From contig JAUPFP010000008.1 of assembly GCA_036925085.1 (NCBI GenBank), forward strand, positions 6,882,777 to 6,946,776: 64,000 bases of DNA, written 5' to 3'. The notes beneath the pieces are model-generated. The model searched no databases. It saw only the letters and a program-made list of their open reading frames with translations, and was not told the DNA's origin. Positions 1 to 10,947 of the stretch are shown piece by piece; positions within the stretch are counted from its first letter, which is position 1, and every line of letters starts with the position of its first letter. The translations under genes were made by a program, and so were the position numbers. Source of the DNA: Brachycybe producta (taxonomy: Eukaryota; Arthropoda; Diplopoda; Playtdesmida; Andrognathidae).

Positions 1-176
1 TATGTATATATATGTATATATATATATGTATATGTATATGTATGTGTATATGTATGTATATATATATGTATATATATATATGTATATATATATATGTATA
101 TATTTATATGTATATATATATATGTATATATATATATGTATGTATATATATATGTATATATATATATACGAAGGAA
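1..176. repeat. TA/TG microsatellite
   Basis: Nearly uninterrupted alternation of TATATA with TATG/TGTA steps. The two overlapping open frames through it encode only Tyr, Ile, Met, Val and Cys, as expected of a dinucleotide-type repeat, so I do not treat them as genes. The tract is cut by the left edge of the window. Confidence 0.95.
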
Positions 177-220
177 AAAAAATTCAATCAAGTAAGGTCT
201 TTCGAATTAGATATGCACTT

Positions 221-986
221 TGTAACAACCCGGCTGGGTCGTTACAATACCCACAGTAAATTTTAACCAACTTACCGTCGCTTGACCTCTTTGGGACGGG
301 TCGAAGCGCTGGCCAGCCCTCTTCTTGCACCCGTCCGTGTCCACGGGTAGCGCCGGACGGAGGTTCCCACGCCGCACGTCGACGGACGAGTGGCCGCCGA
401 ACAAGACGTAGAATCCACGGTAAATCCCCGATGGATCTTACCGTGGATAAACCGTGCGCGAAGCACCGGCCGACACGATGACAAACATGCTGGAAACAGG
501 ACGGTGGTGGGCGGCAACCCCTGCCGACAACCCCCACCCTCCCCGTGGTAACTTCCCCAGTATTATTACTAAATAATGACACGGACACCAGTGTAGAGTG
601 AAAATAATAAAGTAGATAATTTATTCAGAGATAAATTATATAAAAAACACTCACTGAAAGAGATGAGTCTCCTGGCTAATTCAGCCAGGAGAGGAGGTCA
701 TTGACCTCTATCACACAAAGGAAAAGATGAATGGTGGCCATCTTGGCCACCTGCTGAATTGATGAGAGCAACAAAGATCCACACTCAAGCATCAAGGGTT
801 CACTCTCCACTGCCCAGATATAATGGCCGCCGCCATATATATCACCCCCAGGCTGCTCCACCTGGGGGAGGACAGGGACCCTTGCTGGCCATTTTGTCGT
901 CTGCCTGGCAACCAATTTATAAGTGCCTAGCAGACGACATGGGAATTTAGTTCTGCTCCCAAAAGGAGCAGAACTGGGTCGTCACA
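221..986 (-). repeat. 3' LTR of minus-strand element
   Basis: Same length as 6043-6808 and about 98.6% identical; I count roughly 11 substitutions and no indel. Preceded on the minus strand by the purine-rich tract. The minus-strand AATAAA near 619-624 is the likely polyadenylation signal for the element's transcript. Confidence 0.9.
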
Positions 987-1066
987 ATCCTCTCAACTTC
1001 CCTGATCCGCCCCGGGATCAGGTCGGTCGAGCCAGCAAGGATTGCGCCCATGACCCCCACTCAGTT

Positions 1067-4000
1067 TCAGACTGATTTCTTCGGTGGTGGATTCATCGGA
1101 GCCACCATCCACTCCGACATCCACAGATGTATCCACCACGAACACATCCGGGTGTTTCTCCACCCGAGCCCGAGATCAAAATCAGTCCCCCTGAGTCTTA
1201 ACGCCTCTTGCTGTCGAAACGCTTCAACGGCAAGAGTGTCAAGTTGTGGACTCTGACGAAGAGTCCGACTTGTCAGAAGGTCTACGAGGGCAGCCGCGGG
1301 ATCGGACATGCTACCTTGTAGAGGGTGGGTGACAAATTCCCCCACCATTCCTTTTAAGTCGCAGCCAAGAAGACGCTGGATGTATGGGACCGCGAGCTGG
1401 GCTACACGTACTAGTCCAGCTCCTGTCCCCACCACGTCTAAAACAGCAAAGCATCTCCTTACCGGGTTGACGACCAGCAACACCGGATAGTCCGTCTTGC
1501 CAAATGCCAGCACATATCGCATGGCAAATGACGGCAATGACGGCGTCCACGGAACTGGGAGTGGCTCCCCCAGACGATAGTATCCGTGGTATTGGTACCC
1601 CTCCATTCCCGGCTGGTCCTGCCACAGACCAAACCGGTAATTCAGAAAGACCTCTCCTTCTGAATACGGAGGCTCTGCACCAAAGCGTCGACCCTCGCCC
1701 TCGGGCTCAGGAGACTTGGCTCTTTCTTCCAGTCCTAGGGCCGCAAAGACCCCATCATCGGGACCCGGAGAGAAGGGTGTCCTTCCTACGGAAGGCACGG
1801 GACCATGTTTGGCGGGAACGTCATTTTTCCCTGCCGGGCTGCCCCCACCGCTAGGTAACGGTGAGCTGACCCGGTGGAGAGTTCCCACCGACCGGACTGA
1901 TAAGTTCGGTACTGCCACCACCTTCGGGGAGGATGAAGGTATACCGAGAACAACGTCTTGCATTGACCTATCATCCATCTGCACCGTCTTACTCTGACGG
2001 GTATGGTGCGGTTTGCTCCCGGCCGACACGGTCGCACCGTGTCGGGACTCCTCCTCCTCCGTCCCGATACTTCCACCACCACCAGTCCTCTGGGACCCAC
2101 GGTGGAAGCTTTCGGACCTCCCTTCTTCTCATGACGGGCCTTCTTGCCCTTCTTTTTCTTCTTCTTTTTCTTTTTCTTCTCATGAGAAGAAGGTTGACCG
2201 GGCTGGGAGCTGGACGCACCGAAGCTCACAGACTTAGCGGGCCGGTCAGTCTTAGGAGGGTGGTTAGCCCCCTTCGATTGACCGGACTTACTAGTCGCAG
2301 ACTTTCCAGCCGAAGCTGTACTAGTCTTTGAACTAGCTCCCGTAGCCGAACCGACGGTTGAGGATGCTCGTGTCGCCACGAAGAGTCTCTTTCCATCCCG
2401 GGGAAGATTTCTCTTTTCCGGGACAAGGGTCGGCTGACCCTTGCCACCAACAGGTTTAACTGCTGCACCTTGGTGAGGTGCCTTGGCAGCTTGTACCGCC
2501 CCCCTTTGGACGATACGCTGCTGGCCAGCAGCCGTGGTAGCACTTGCAATAGGAGTGGCACCAACTCCGACGTGAGGTTCCCCTGTACTGAGTGGATTCC
2601 GGGCATCAGCTTCCCGCAGGGGCAGAAACTGAGGCCTGGAGCTCAAACTCTCGTCGGTGTGCAGCCTTCTTGTCCCGCAGGACAAGGGCAGCACATCTGG
2701 CCGCTTGTGCCTGGTGGTACCGCAAGCGGTCCTCCTGGCTCCACTTTCCTTTGGGAAAGCCGGCCGGACCTCCACGAGAGGTCTTAGCCTTCTTTCCCAC
2801 CAGATTACTGGCCAAAGGTGGGGTGAAGGGGCGGGGATGTTTCTGTTCCTGACCACCACCACCACTGGTGTGAGTGCTCTTCCTCGGAGCGGGAGGAGAA
2901 GGCTGATTGGCCTTCTTTTCCGCTTTTCGGTCTCTCTTGGGAGTTGCAGACTGCCAGCTTGAACAGCCAGCCTCCGCTTCGGTTGGTCCCGAAGCCGGAG
3001 GCTGACCAACAGGCCAGGCAGCACCAGCAGCTTTTTCAGGATGAGCTGGTGACACAGGGAGAAGACCCACCGCCGGCGTAAATTTCGCCAAGGCAGCCTT
3101 CGTCCTCTCCAACTGTGCCTCCCTCTCCACCAAGGCTTTCATCCTGGCGGTGTACCTAGTAGCTCCGGACTTCTTCTTGGTTTTTGAACCGTCCTTACGG
3201 AACTGCTGGGTAGGGTACTCCCCAACAAAGTAGCGTTTCCCGTCGGATGCCAGGAAACCAACTGATGCCGTCTGGTACTTTGTGGCTTTGTCCTGCCTTT
3301 CCAGGCAGGCAGCTTCCGTCTCCCCAACAGGGTCGACCAGAATTGGACTGCCCTTCCGGGCTGGAGTACCCTCCTGGGATCCGGTCACAGACCATTTACC
3401 CAGAGAGCCTGATCCTCTCCCTTCAGACTCCGAAGAGTCATCTGAGGAGAGGATCCGTTGGCCTTGCCACCGCCTGGAGAAGGGCACCACATCATCTTCC
3501 ATGGTGTCCATCTCCGCCTCCATGTCAATGACCAGGGTTCCTCCCATGGAGGCATCCCTGCTTCCCTCAGCCAGGCTAGCCAATTCTAGCCGGCTTTGGT
3601 CCGCCAGAGGATCACACTTCGCCAAGGAAGTAGCCGCCAAACCAGTGGCCACCTCTTCGACGGGCATGCTGGCCCGCACCAGCTCACCAATCGCCGGGAT
3701 CTCCATGGCTCCCAACTTAATAGTCGCCCTCGGAGAACCCACGGTGGGAGGCGGTGTCAACCGTTCCCAAACAGACCCATAATATAGAGGGGTCCGAGGG
3801 GATGGCTGGGTCACCACAGCATCCTCAACCAATAGCAGACCCAAAGGTCCGCCGTCGGCCAAGTCGGCTATGGCCTGACCCAAAGAATCCGGGGAGCAAG
3901 CGGCATCCGACTCCAACAGCTCCGCATCACCCGGATGCAAAGAGCTGAGGGAGGAGGAACCGCTGCCACCCCCGCCAGTTTCTTCCTTCTCTGCCGTGGC

Positions 4001-4947
4001 TACCTGAAAAAGATCAAAAAATACGGTAAGAATTTGACCTATTACGGTAGGAAACATTTTCCACGGTGCAAAACCACGAAAAAATGTTTTCCGGCCGGGC
4101 AGGCACCGTGGTCTATGGCCAAAGCCATCCCCAACGGTAATCGCCCGGTCGGAACCGGCCAAAAACATTTTTGGTCGGTCCAAAATCCGTAATTTCACGT
4201 TCGGTATCTTGGGCGGTGATTTCCACGGTACATCACCGTAGGAAATCCCGTTTCCACCGTGCATATCCCGTGACCCACGGTAAAAACCGTCCTTCACGGG
4301 ATTTGCACGGTCGGAATCGGCCAAACAGGTGTTTGGACCGTCCAAACCTGGCACCAACAATTCAGGTTGCTTGGGGAGTGGTTTACACGGATCATCACTG
4401 TGAAAAACCACTCTCCGTTTGCTAGAACCCCGTGGTTTACGGTGGTTTCACGGTGGTTTCACGGACAGAACCGTGTAAAAACACGTTTTCACCGTCCAAT
4501 GACCGCTTGACACACCCAAAAGCAATAAAAGAATACTGCCAAAGGGCAGGAAAAGGAAATTCCCCTTTGGGGACTTACTTGGCTTTTCGTAGCATCCAAT
4601 TGTCCTGAGTCTTTGCTTTTTCTCTGGTAAGAAACACGTTTTCTATGCAAATTAGCGGCAAACGACCATCTAAGTTTTAATTTAAAAACAAGATGGCGCT
4701 TAGCTGCTAATTTCACCGGAGAGACGGCTAACAGCGGCGGCTTGGCGGCTAAAACATCATTAGCCGCCTCCATTGCTGTTACCATAGAGATTCTACCATC
4801 GTCTGCCACTATAGGAGCAGATACACGGTGTGAATCTTTATGGAAAGACTCAGGAGAGAGATCTTGAGGAACAATAACTTCTGCAGACTCCTCTTTGAGT
4901 TTGCAGTTGGGAATTGTGGATTTCTCCACCCAGTTCCCCCTGGACAA
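1067..4947 (-). CDS. Spliced gag-like gene of the LTR element
   Basis: A minus-strand open frame from 4947 (TTG; no ATG at this position) ends at 4579 just before GTAAGT. A clean acceptor (TTTTTGATCTTTTTCAG) lies at 4004, and the frame reopens at 4003. Both segments are in phase 0 across this 575-nt intron, which is strong support for splicing. Exon 2 runs to a stop at 2606 and is rich in Ser, Gly, Pro and Lys. Reading then continues in another frame (about 2640-2030, with a run of 11 Lys) and returns to the first frame for a 320-codon C-terminal segment ending at 1067. These two frame changes could be further introns, recoding or damage. No zinc knuckle or known fold is recognised. By position it should be the structural protein. 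The true start codon is unresolved; in-frame ATGs exist within exon 1. Confidence 0.55.
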
Positions 4948-5008
4948 CCGCCATCTGTTCGTGACAGACAGGCGGCGCCCAGTCCAGGGGTCACTGCGCT
5001 CCCAATCC

Positions 5009-5311
5009 TTATTTCCCCGGTTCAGGTCCTCCTCCCATACCAGGGAATGGTGACCGCATCGTCACAAAGTCTCCAGCCGGAGGTTGGTCCGTAGGGTCAA
5101 TCTCTACAACACCTTCCTCCGTAGAGTCACCGGGTACGTTCCTGCCAACAGCACCCCCAACAGGGTGCTGCCCCTCCGGCCGCCTACCACGGCCGACGGT
5201 GCGGGAACGCAACTCCAACCCTTCCAACAAACTGCTTCCCCGACCAGACATTGGGAAAACAGGGTCTTGGCCGATTTCGTCTGTGGGAACACGGGCAAAA
5301 CTGGCCACCAC
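5009..5311 (-). CDS. Short open frame in LTR element leader, uncertain
   Basis: About 100 codons of GC-rich sequence, Gly/Pro/Arg-rich, upstream of the gag-like exon and in a different frame. GC-rich sequence opens frames by chance, and the ORF begins with GTG, so I rate it as only a possible leader exon. No domain is recognised. Confidence 0.2.
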   Translation of the reverse strand: MVASFARVPTDEIGQDPVFPMSGRGSSLLEGLELRSRTVGRGRRPEGQHPVGGAVGRNVPGDSTEEGVVEIDPTDQPPAGDFVTMRSPFPGMGGGPEPGK

Positions 5312-5339
5312 TTGTCGGAAGGAACTCTACCGTAAAATA

Positions 5340-5960
5340 CGGTGAATTTACGGACAAAAGTCCACAAAACACCGACAATTAACGGTAGAACCGTAAACTA
5401 CCGCAGTTTCACGGACAAAAGTCCGTGTCCCACGGTCAGATTCATGGTGGAGCTCCTTCTTACCGTTTTCGACCGGTGATATACGGACAACCGTCCGTTA
5501 TTCACCGTCTATTCGCGGTAAAAAGCTCTTTCACCGTCCTAGAACGAAGATACACGGACAACGGTCCGTAATCTACCGTCCACCAACGATGAAACTGTCT
5601 TCTTACCGTGATCGAACGGTGATTCATGGACAAAAGTCCGTAATCCACCGTCTACTTACGGTAAAACTTGACCGTAACCCGGTTTTACCACGGTATCACG
5701 GACAAAAGTCTGTGTCCCACGGTATATCACCGGTAAACCTGGCCATAGACGGGTTTCCGCCGTAGTTCCACGGACAAAAGTCCGTGCCCTACGGTGTACT
5801 ACCTGTCTACCGGACAAGCTACGGTAAAGTTACCTTTTCACCGGGTCCTACCGGCCCTGCACGGTAAATCACCGTGCTACCAGTATACTGACGGCGAAAA
5901 TGACCGTTACTACTACACCCTAAGTCGCGTTCGGCCGTAGTTCCGTGGACAAATGTCCAC
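5340..5960 (-). repeat. 72-nt palindromic repeat array in LTR element leader
   Basis: Copies of the 16-nt palindrome ACGGACAAAAGTCCGT or close variants start at 5350, 5411, 5483, 5554, 5626, 5698, 5770 and 5945. Six consecutive copies are 71-72 nt apart. Each palindrome is followed by a conserved run of CCCACGGT/CACCGT type and short GGTAAA blocks. The loop varies (AAAA, AACC, AACG, AAAT) while the GGAC/GTCC arms are kept, which points to compensating change and structure. The array lies between the primer site and the gag-like gene, where packaging or dimerisation signals and IRES elements are found in retroelements. Confidence 0.85.
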
Positions 5961-6022
5961 GCCCTACCGGCACCACATGACTCCGGTCGAACCGACCGCA
6001 CAAGAGAGGCTGGTGGTAGCGC

Positions 6023-6040
6023 TACCCGGTGCCTCCACCA
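6023..6040 (-). promoter_or_regulatory. Primer binding site, tRNA-Ala-like
   Basis: Reading the minus strand, two bases after the LTR end comes TGGTGGAGGCACCGGGTA. From memory, the 3' end of animal tRNA-Ala(UGC) is CCCCGGCACCTCCACCA, whose complement begins TGGTGGAGGTGCCGGGG. The site matches except at two central positions. The second LTR element in this window uses a very similar site. The match is seen in the sequence; the tRNA identity is recalled. Confidence 0.7.
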
Positions 6041-6042
6041 AT

Positions 6043-6808
6043 TGTAACAACCCGGCTGAGCCGTTACAATACCCACGGTAAATTTTAACCAACTTACCGT
6101 CGCTTGACCTTCTTGGGACGGGTCGAAGCGCTGGCCAGCCCTCTTCTTGCACCCGTCCGTGTCCACGGGTAGCGCCGGACGGAGGTTCCCACGCCGCACG
6201 TCGACGGACGAGTGGCCGCCGAACAAGACGTAGAATCCACGGTAAATCCCCGATGGATCTTACTGTGGATAAACCGTGCGCGAAGCACCGGCCGACACGA
6301 TGACAAACATGCTGGAAACAGGACGGTGGTGGGTGGCAACCCCTGCCGACAACCCCCACCCTCCCCGCGGTAACTTCCCCAGTATTATTACTAAATAATG
6401 ACACGGACACCAGTGCAGAGTGAAAATAATAAAGTAGATAATTTATTCAGAGATAAATTATATAAAAAACACTCACTGAAAGAGATGAGTCTCCTGGCTA
6501 ATTCAGCCAGGAGAGGAGGTCATTGACCTCTATCACACAAAGGAAAAGATGAATGGTGGCCATCTTGGCCACCTGCTGAATTGATGAGAGCAACAAAGAT
6601 CCACACTGAAGCATCAAGGGTTCACTCTCCACTGCCCAGATATAATGGCCGCCACCATATATATCACCCCCAGGCTGCTCCACCTGGGGGAGGACAGGGA
6701 CCCTTGCTGGCCATTTTGTCGTCTGCCTGGCAACCAATTTATAAGTGCCTAGCAGACGACATGGGAATTTAGTTCTGCTCCCAAAAGGAGCAGAACTGGG
6801 TCGTCACA
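6043..6808 (-). repeat. 5' LTR of minus-strand element
   Basis: This is the promoter-side LTR, because the primer site lies next to its inner edge. It carries a TATATAT stretch at about 6656-6663 (upstream on the minus strand) and a minus-strand AATAAA near 6441. It contains several short perfect stem-loops: 10-bp arms around CAAAA at about 6773-6797, 9-bp arms around AATTC at about 6491-6513, and GTCGTCTG/CAGACGAC at about 6717-6762. The ends form an imperfect 11-bp inverted repeat. Confidence 0.9.
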
Positions 6809-6812
6809 ACTT

Positions 6813-7168
6813 TTTTTAAAAAATAAATCCAATTTCAGGTGTATTTTTATGGAACGTACACATAATTTTTCAATTTTTCCTTTAAAAAAGAGTTTTTGAT
6901 GCATGCAATTGTATGTTTGTATATATATGTATAATGCTATTGACAAATTCATTGCCACATCGTATTTTAACCTAACTCCAAACACAAACGAGTTTTATTT
7001 TATATTTTTTCTGTACTGAATCCTTTCATTGATAACAAGAAATCTGAAAAAAAAAAGAAAACAGGAATTGTCAATTCTTTTGTTATGGTTTTCATAAAGT
7101 ACACTTCTAGAATGTGTTTACGAATGCACCTGTTAATGCAATCGATCAAACTCTACTATTTAATTTGA

Positions 7169-7231
<63 letters not shown>

Positions 7232-8323
7232 ATGTATGTTTTGTATGTATGTTCGAACTCTTTTTTTACTTCCTGTTTTTTTTTTTCCTGATGTATAATA
7301 TTGATAAACAACATTAAATTACTTGAAACGTCAATTTGCTTTTTTAAAAAAAAATTTGTATTTTTTGCACCACTTAAACTTGTTTTGCGCAGATATCTCA
7401 TCTATCACATTTTTTTTAAGAAATATTTTTTTCTAAATATAAAGGCCATATTTAAAGTGTTTATGTTTAGATATTTAAATAGGTGGGTTTCTTTCTTTAT
7501 TTAAAATCTATTATTCACTTTGATCTTAATTTCGTTTTTTTTGCAATTCAGAATTTAGATAATATGTAAACATAAAAGTAGAAAATATTTTTACAAATAG
7601 ATTTTCTCTAAACGATTAACAATATACATTACCGGTATGATTGAAATTTAAAAGGTTTTCTATTTATGGTTTTGTTATGTTTTTATGCGAAAGTTTTTTT
7701 TTTTCCCGTTATAATAAATGTTGCTATTTTTGTTGTTGAAGAAAATAGATTTCGATCTTTTTTCTTATAACGAGATTGTTGTTGTTGTTGTCGATATTTT
7801 CGTTTAAATTACAATTTGTGTTTGTGAAAGGATTTAATTTATGCAAAACACGTTCACTATTTCCCAATTTTATAAAATTACAGTTGAACATAAAAACTGA
7901 GCTATTTTTATTGCCGTCAGTGACATGTTTTGTGACATTCTCACATCACTCACCAAGCGAGTCTTTGAATTTTCGATTTTTTTTTACTTCTCAATGTTTG
8001 TGTGACATTTTTCTCTATAATGGAATGTGTATGTCTTGCATTTGTTTGTTTGTAAATGTGCCTCTGTGTGGTTTTTTTTTTGTAGTGTGTGTACTTGGTT
8101 TAAAATCTATCCAAACAACAAAAAAAAAACACCATGTTTGAGACTCAGTGTAATTTAGAATGTTTTGCCTTAAAAGTTTATGTTAGTGGATTACTTTGCC
8201 TATCAGAGTTATGGAGATTTTAAAGTGATATAAATAATGTATAAAAGTTTTTTTTATGTTGTTTTCTTACGTTGGCCTAACTTCTGAGCCACATTTCTTC
8301 GTTATGATGAGGCCATCCATATA
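6813..8323. other. Non-coding AT-rich spacer with (TG)n
   Basis: A (TG)n run of about 30 units lies at 7170-7229. The remainder is T-rich homopolymer and low-complexity sequence. No open frame here has coding character. Confidence 0.85.
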
Positions 8324-8881
8324 CAGTATGTTTTAGAACCAACTTCTTATTCCATTATTAAAGTACAAAAGGGTCCTATCTACAATTAATTGTTTAAAAT
8401 TTATTATTTAAGAAATACTCAACGAAAGTTTTATTGCATTTTATTTTAGTTTTTAACGTTTCATTACATTAGTAAAATATACATTATTAAAACTTCACTT
8501 GATTTTTTCTTAAATAATAAATTTAGATGTGTAGCATTTACTACACATTATGAAAAAAAAAATCAAATTTGTAATAATTATAGAAGTTATTGAAATTTTA
8601 AATTGGAATTTCTTTCTGAGGAGAAGAGATTTTGTTAATCCTTGATTTTGTAAATTTATTAACTTCATTAAGCATATAATAGTTTATATCGTATTTTTTG
8701 TGTAATTTACATTTTGATATTTTGTTAAAAAAACTGCCTTTCATTTTTAATGTCTACTGTAGCTTTGATAGCTTCGGAGGTAGTGAATTTTAAACAATAT
8801 ACTGTACTATCCAAGTACCAGTCTATGAATACTTTTTTTATATACTAGACTGGGACGTTGGTTCTGGGACATACTGTACTG
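8324..8881. mobile_element. TA-flanked MITE-like element
   Basis: Inverted ends CAGTATGTTTTAGAACCAAC (from 8324) and, reverse-complemented, CAGTACAGTATGTCCCAGAA at the right end (to 8881), each flanked by TA. The right end carries a 5-bp CAGTA duplication relative to the left. A TA target and ends of this kind are typical of Tc1/mariner-type MITEs. No transposase remnant is seen in the 558 bp. Confidence 0.6.
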
Positions 8882-8883
8882 TA

Positions 8884-9436
8884 TACAAAGACAAACGCAT
8901 TGGCTTGACATTGCCACTTGGTAAATTGGAATTTCTATAGAAATTGAACTCTCCGTTTCTTTTCATGGTTTTTTTGACTTGATTATTTAGTTCAAATCTT
9001 CTTCTTTTTTTCTGAGCCCAAAAGAAGATTGACTAATATATGCTTTATAGAAAAAAGATGAAATAGAAATTGAATTCCTTTCTGTTAGAAAAAAAAATTG
9101 GCCATTTCGGGTGATAGAAAATAGATGTGTTTTTTCTTCGCATTCTTGTTTTTATGAATCTAAAGAAATTTAAAAATATTATAAAGAAAGACTGCTTCAG
9201 TCTTTCATCGTTTTTATTAAATGGTTATTCCACAAAAATAAATAAATATTATTTTATTGCATAGATATTATTTGTTTTATAACTGAATTAATTATAATAA
9301 AACTAATAATACAATTTAAATTCTAAATATTTATACATGTATTATAATATTAGTACATTATTATTATTCGACTGCTTTCTCTCTCTCTCTTTATATCTCT
9401 CTCTCTCTCTCTCTCTAAAGAGAGAGAGAGATATAA

Positions 9437-9519
<83 letters not shown>

Positions 9520-10846
9520 CATATAGTTATTTTGTTATGATCATTTTCTTTGTATGTCATTCAACTATATTTACTCAGTGAGTTATTAATTATGTGAAAA
9601 ATCCGGTTTCCCAGGCTCAAATATTTATGTGAGCATATAAATATTTCTTTGTGTTACTTTAGAATCTTAAAGTTTAGATTGTTCTATTGTTTGATATTTT
9701 TGTGATAAAACAATAACAAATGTAGCCCTGAAAGTAGGCAATCACTAATACCAGTTTTGTTATCAGTGATTGCGGTTCGCAAGGGGATGTTTTTTTCTTC
9801 GTTACGTATTTGTTATCGTAAACAATAAGAAAATAATTAAAAAAAAAAACGTTTTTTTTTTATAATTATTCACATTTTTATGAACCGTTTTGATTAAATG
9901 TTTTGGTTTGTCTCAATTTATACATTTTAACATTATCTTATGACCATTTTTTCTTTACAGTGATTATGTTTTAAACTCGAAATAAAAGCCTTGACCCAAA
10001 ATAAGGCCTAAATAAATGGTCATTGACATTCTTTGTTGGAAAGTCAATAAATATCTATTTTATTTATAGCGATAAAATCAAATAGAGGGGAGAGATGAAA
10101 AAAGAATTGGTTTAAAATAAGATTCTTAGCTCAATTTTCTAGTAATGTATTTGTTATTGACAAATATTTAAGTTTTAAACAAACATTTAATAGAGCAATG
10201 ATCGTAAGTTCAGTTTAAATTGACTTGAAAGAGAATTCTAATTCCTCCATCCTCAATGATATCATTCTATTCCAAATAAAAAAAATATTTTCAAATTTTA
10301 GTCTATGGCATTAATTTGGATAATTAATAATAAGAAATTAAAAATATGTTGTCTATAGAAATTAACATGGAAACATGCTTGCATTTTCCTTATTATAAAA
10401 AGTGAAAATGATTTAAAATAATTATTAAAAAAAAACTAAACACAAGATAAGTCGCAGACTAATTTAATTAACTGGCAATTTTTTTTTGATTGGTTGTATT
10501 TTGGTTTGCAATATCATCGAGTAGCAACTTTTAATTAGTTAGAACTTAGAATCGTTTTCATTTTAGATAAAAAGGTATCATTATACCTACTTCCTTCAGG
10601 TTAGCAATTGTTATTGTAGGTTCGACCAAGATATGGGCACTAAACATTCATATATTGCGCGGTGTTTCGAATAGTTATTTTTGCTATAGAAAATGTACTC
10701 TAGCTCCTTATTGCATACAGTTAAAGAAACACTGTCAATAATTCTGTGGGTGTCAATATACCGGGTACTAGACACACATTAAAAATGACACATGCACACA
10801 CCCATAGCACACAAATATAAACACATTCTACCATGTTCATGCCATT
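8884..10846. other. Non-coding AT-rich spacer
   Basis: Contains a compound microsatellite at about 9376-9522: (CT)n, then (AG)n, then a long (AT)n, so the CT and AG parts can fold back on each other. A small imperfect hairpin is at 9738-9779 (GCAATCACT arms). No gene seen. Confidence 0.85.
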
Positions 10847-10947
10847 GTATAAAAAAATGTCTGTGTAATGTCTAAATCATTTTCAACATGGAATGTTTTA
10901 TTCCATGTTGAAAATGATTTAGACATTGCACAGACATTTTTTTATAC
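10847..10947. repeat. Near-perfect 48-bp stem, 5-nt loop inverted repeat
   Basis: Arms 10847-10894 and 10900-10947 are complementary with a single T/C difference (a G-U wobble in RNA). The loop is GTTTT. The length fits either a snap-back MITE or a precursor of small RNA. No terminal motif or duplication is clear. Confidence 0.85.

Larger units (their letters stand above)
221..6808 (-). mobile_element. Non-autonomous LTR element with gag-like gene only
   Basis: Two direct repeats of 766 bp (221-986 and 6043-6808) begin TGTAACAACCC and end GGGTCGTCACA as read on the plus strand. They are flanked by the 4-bp duplication ACTT (217-220 and 6809-6812). Orientation is minus. A tRNA-type primer site follows the LTR at 6043-6808, and a purine tract (GGGAAGTTGAGAGGAT, minus strand, about 988-1003) precedes the LTR at 221-986. 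The element is far more GC-rich than its surroundings. The internal 5.05 kb holds a roughly 1.1-kb leader with palindromic repeats and a spliced gag-like gene. No YxDD, DDE integrase or DSG/DTG protease motif is visible in any frame. Length and content fit a LARD-like derivative that borrows enzymes from an autonomous relative. LTR divergence of about 11 in 766 indicates a fairly young insertion. Confidence 0.9.

Noticed and set aside
2-266. Two long overlapping ORFs in the left edge
   Set aside because: They are translations of a TA/TG microsatellite; composition is Tyr/Ile/Met only.
1308-3948. Plus-strand ORFs inside the first LTR element (up to 166 aa)
   Set aside because: Antisense shadows of the minus-strand gag-like gene in GC-rich DNA; PBS and PPT fix the element's orientation as minus.
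4004-4411. Minus-strand frame upstream of 4003 as a protein N-terminus
   Set aside because: It starts with GTG, includes two diverged copies of a ~106-nt leader-type repeat, and is removed by the supported intron.
9337-9560. Opposed ORFs in the CT/AG/AT repeat
   Set aside because: Simple-repeat translation on both strands.
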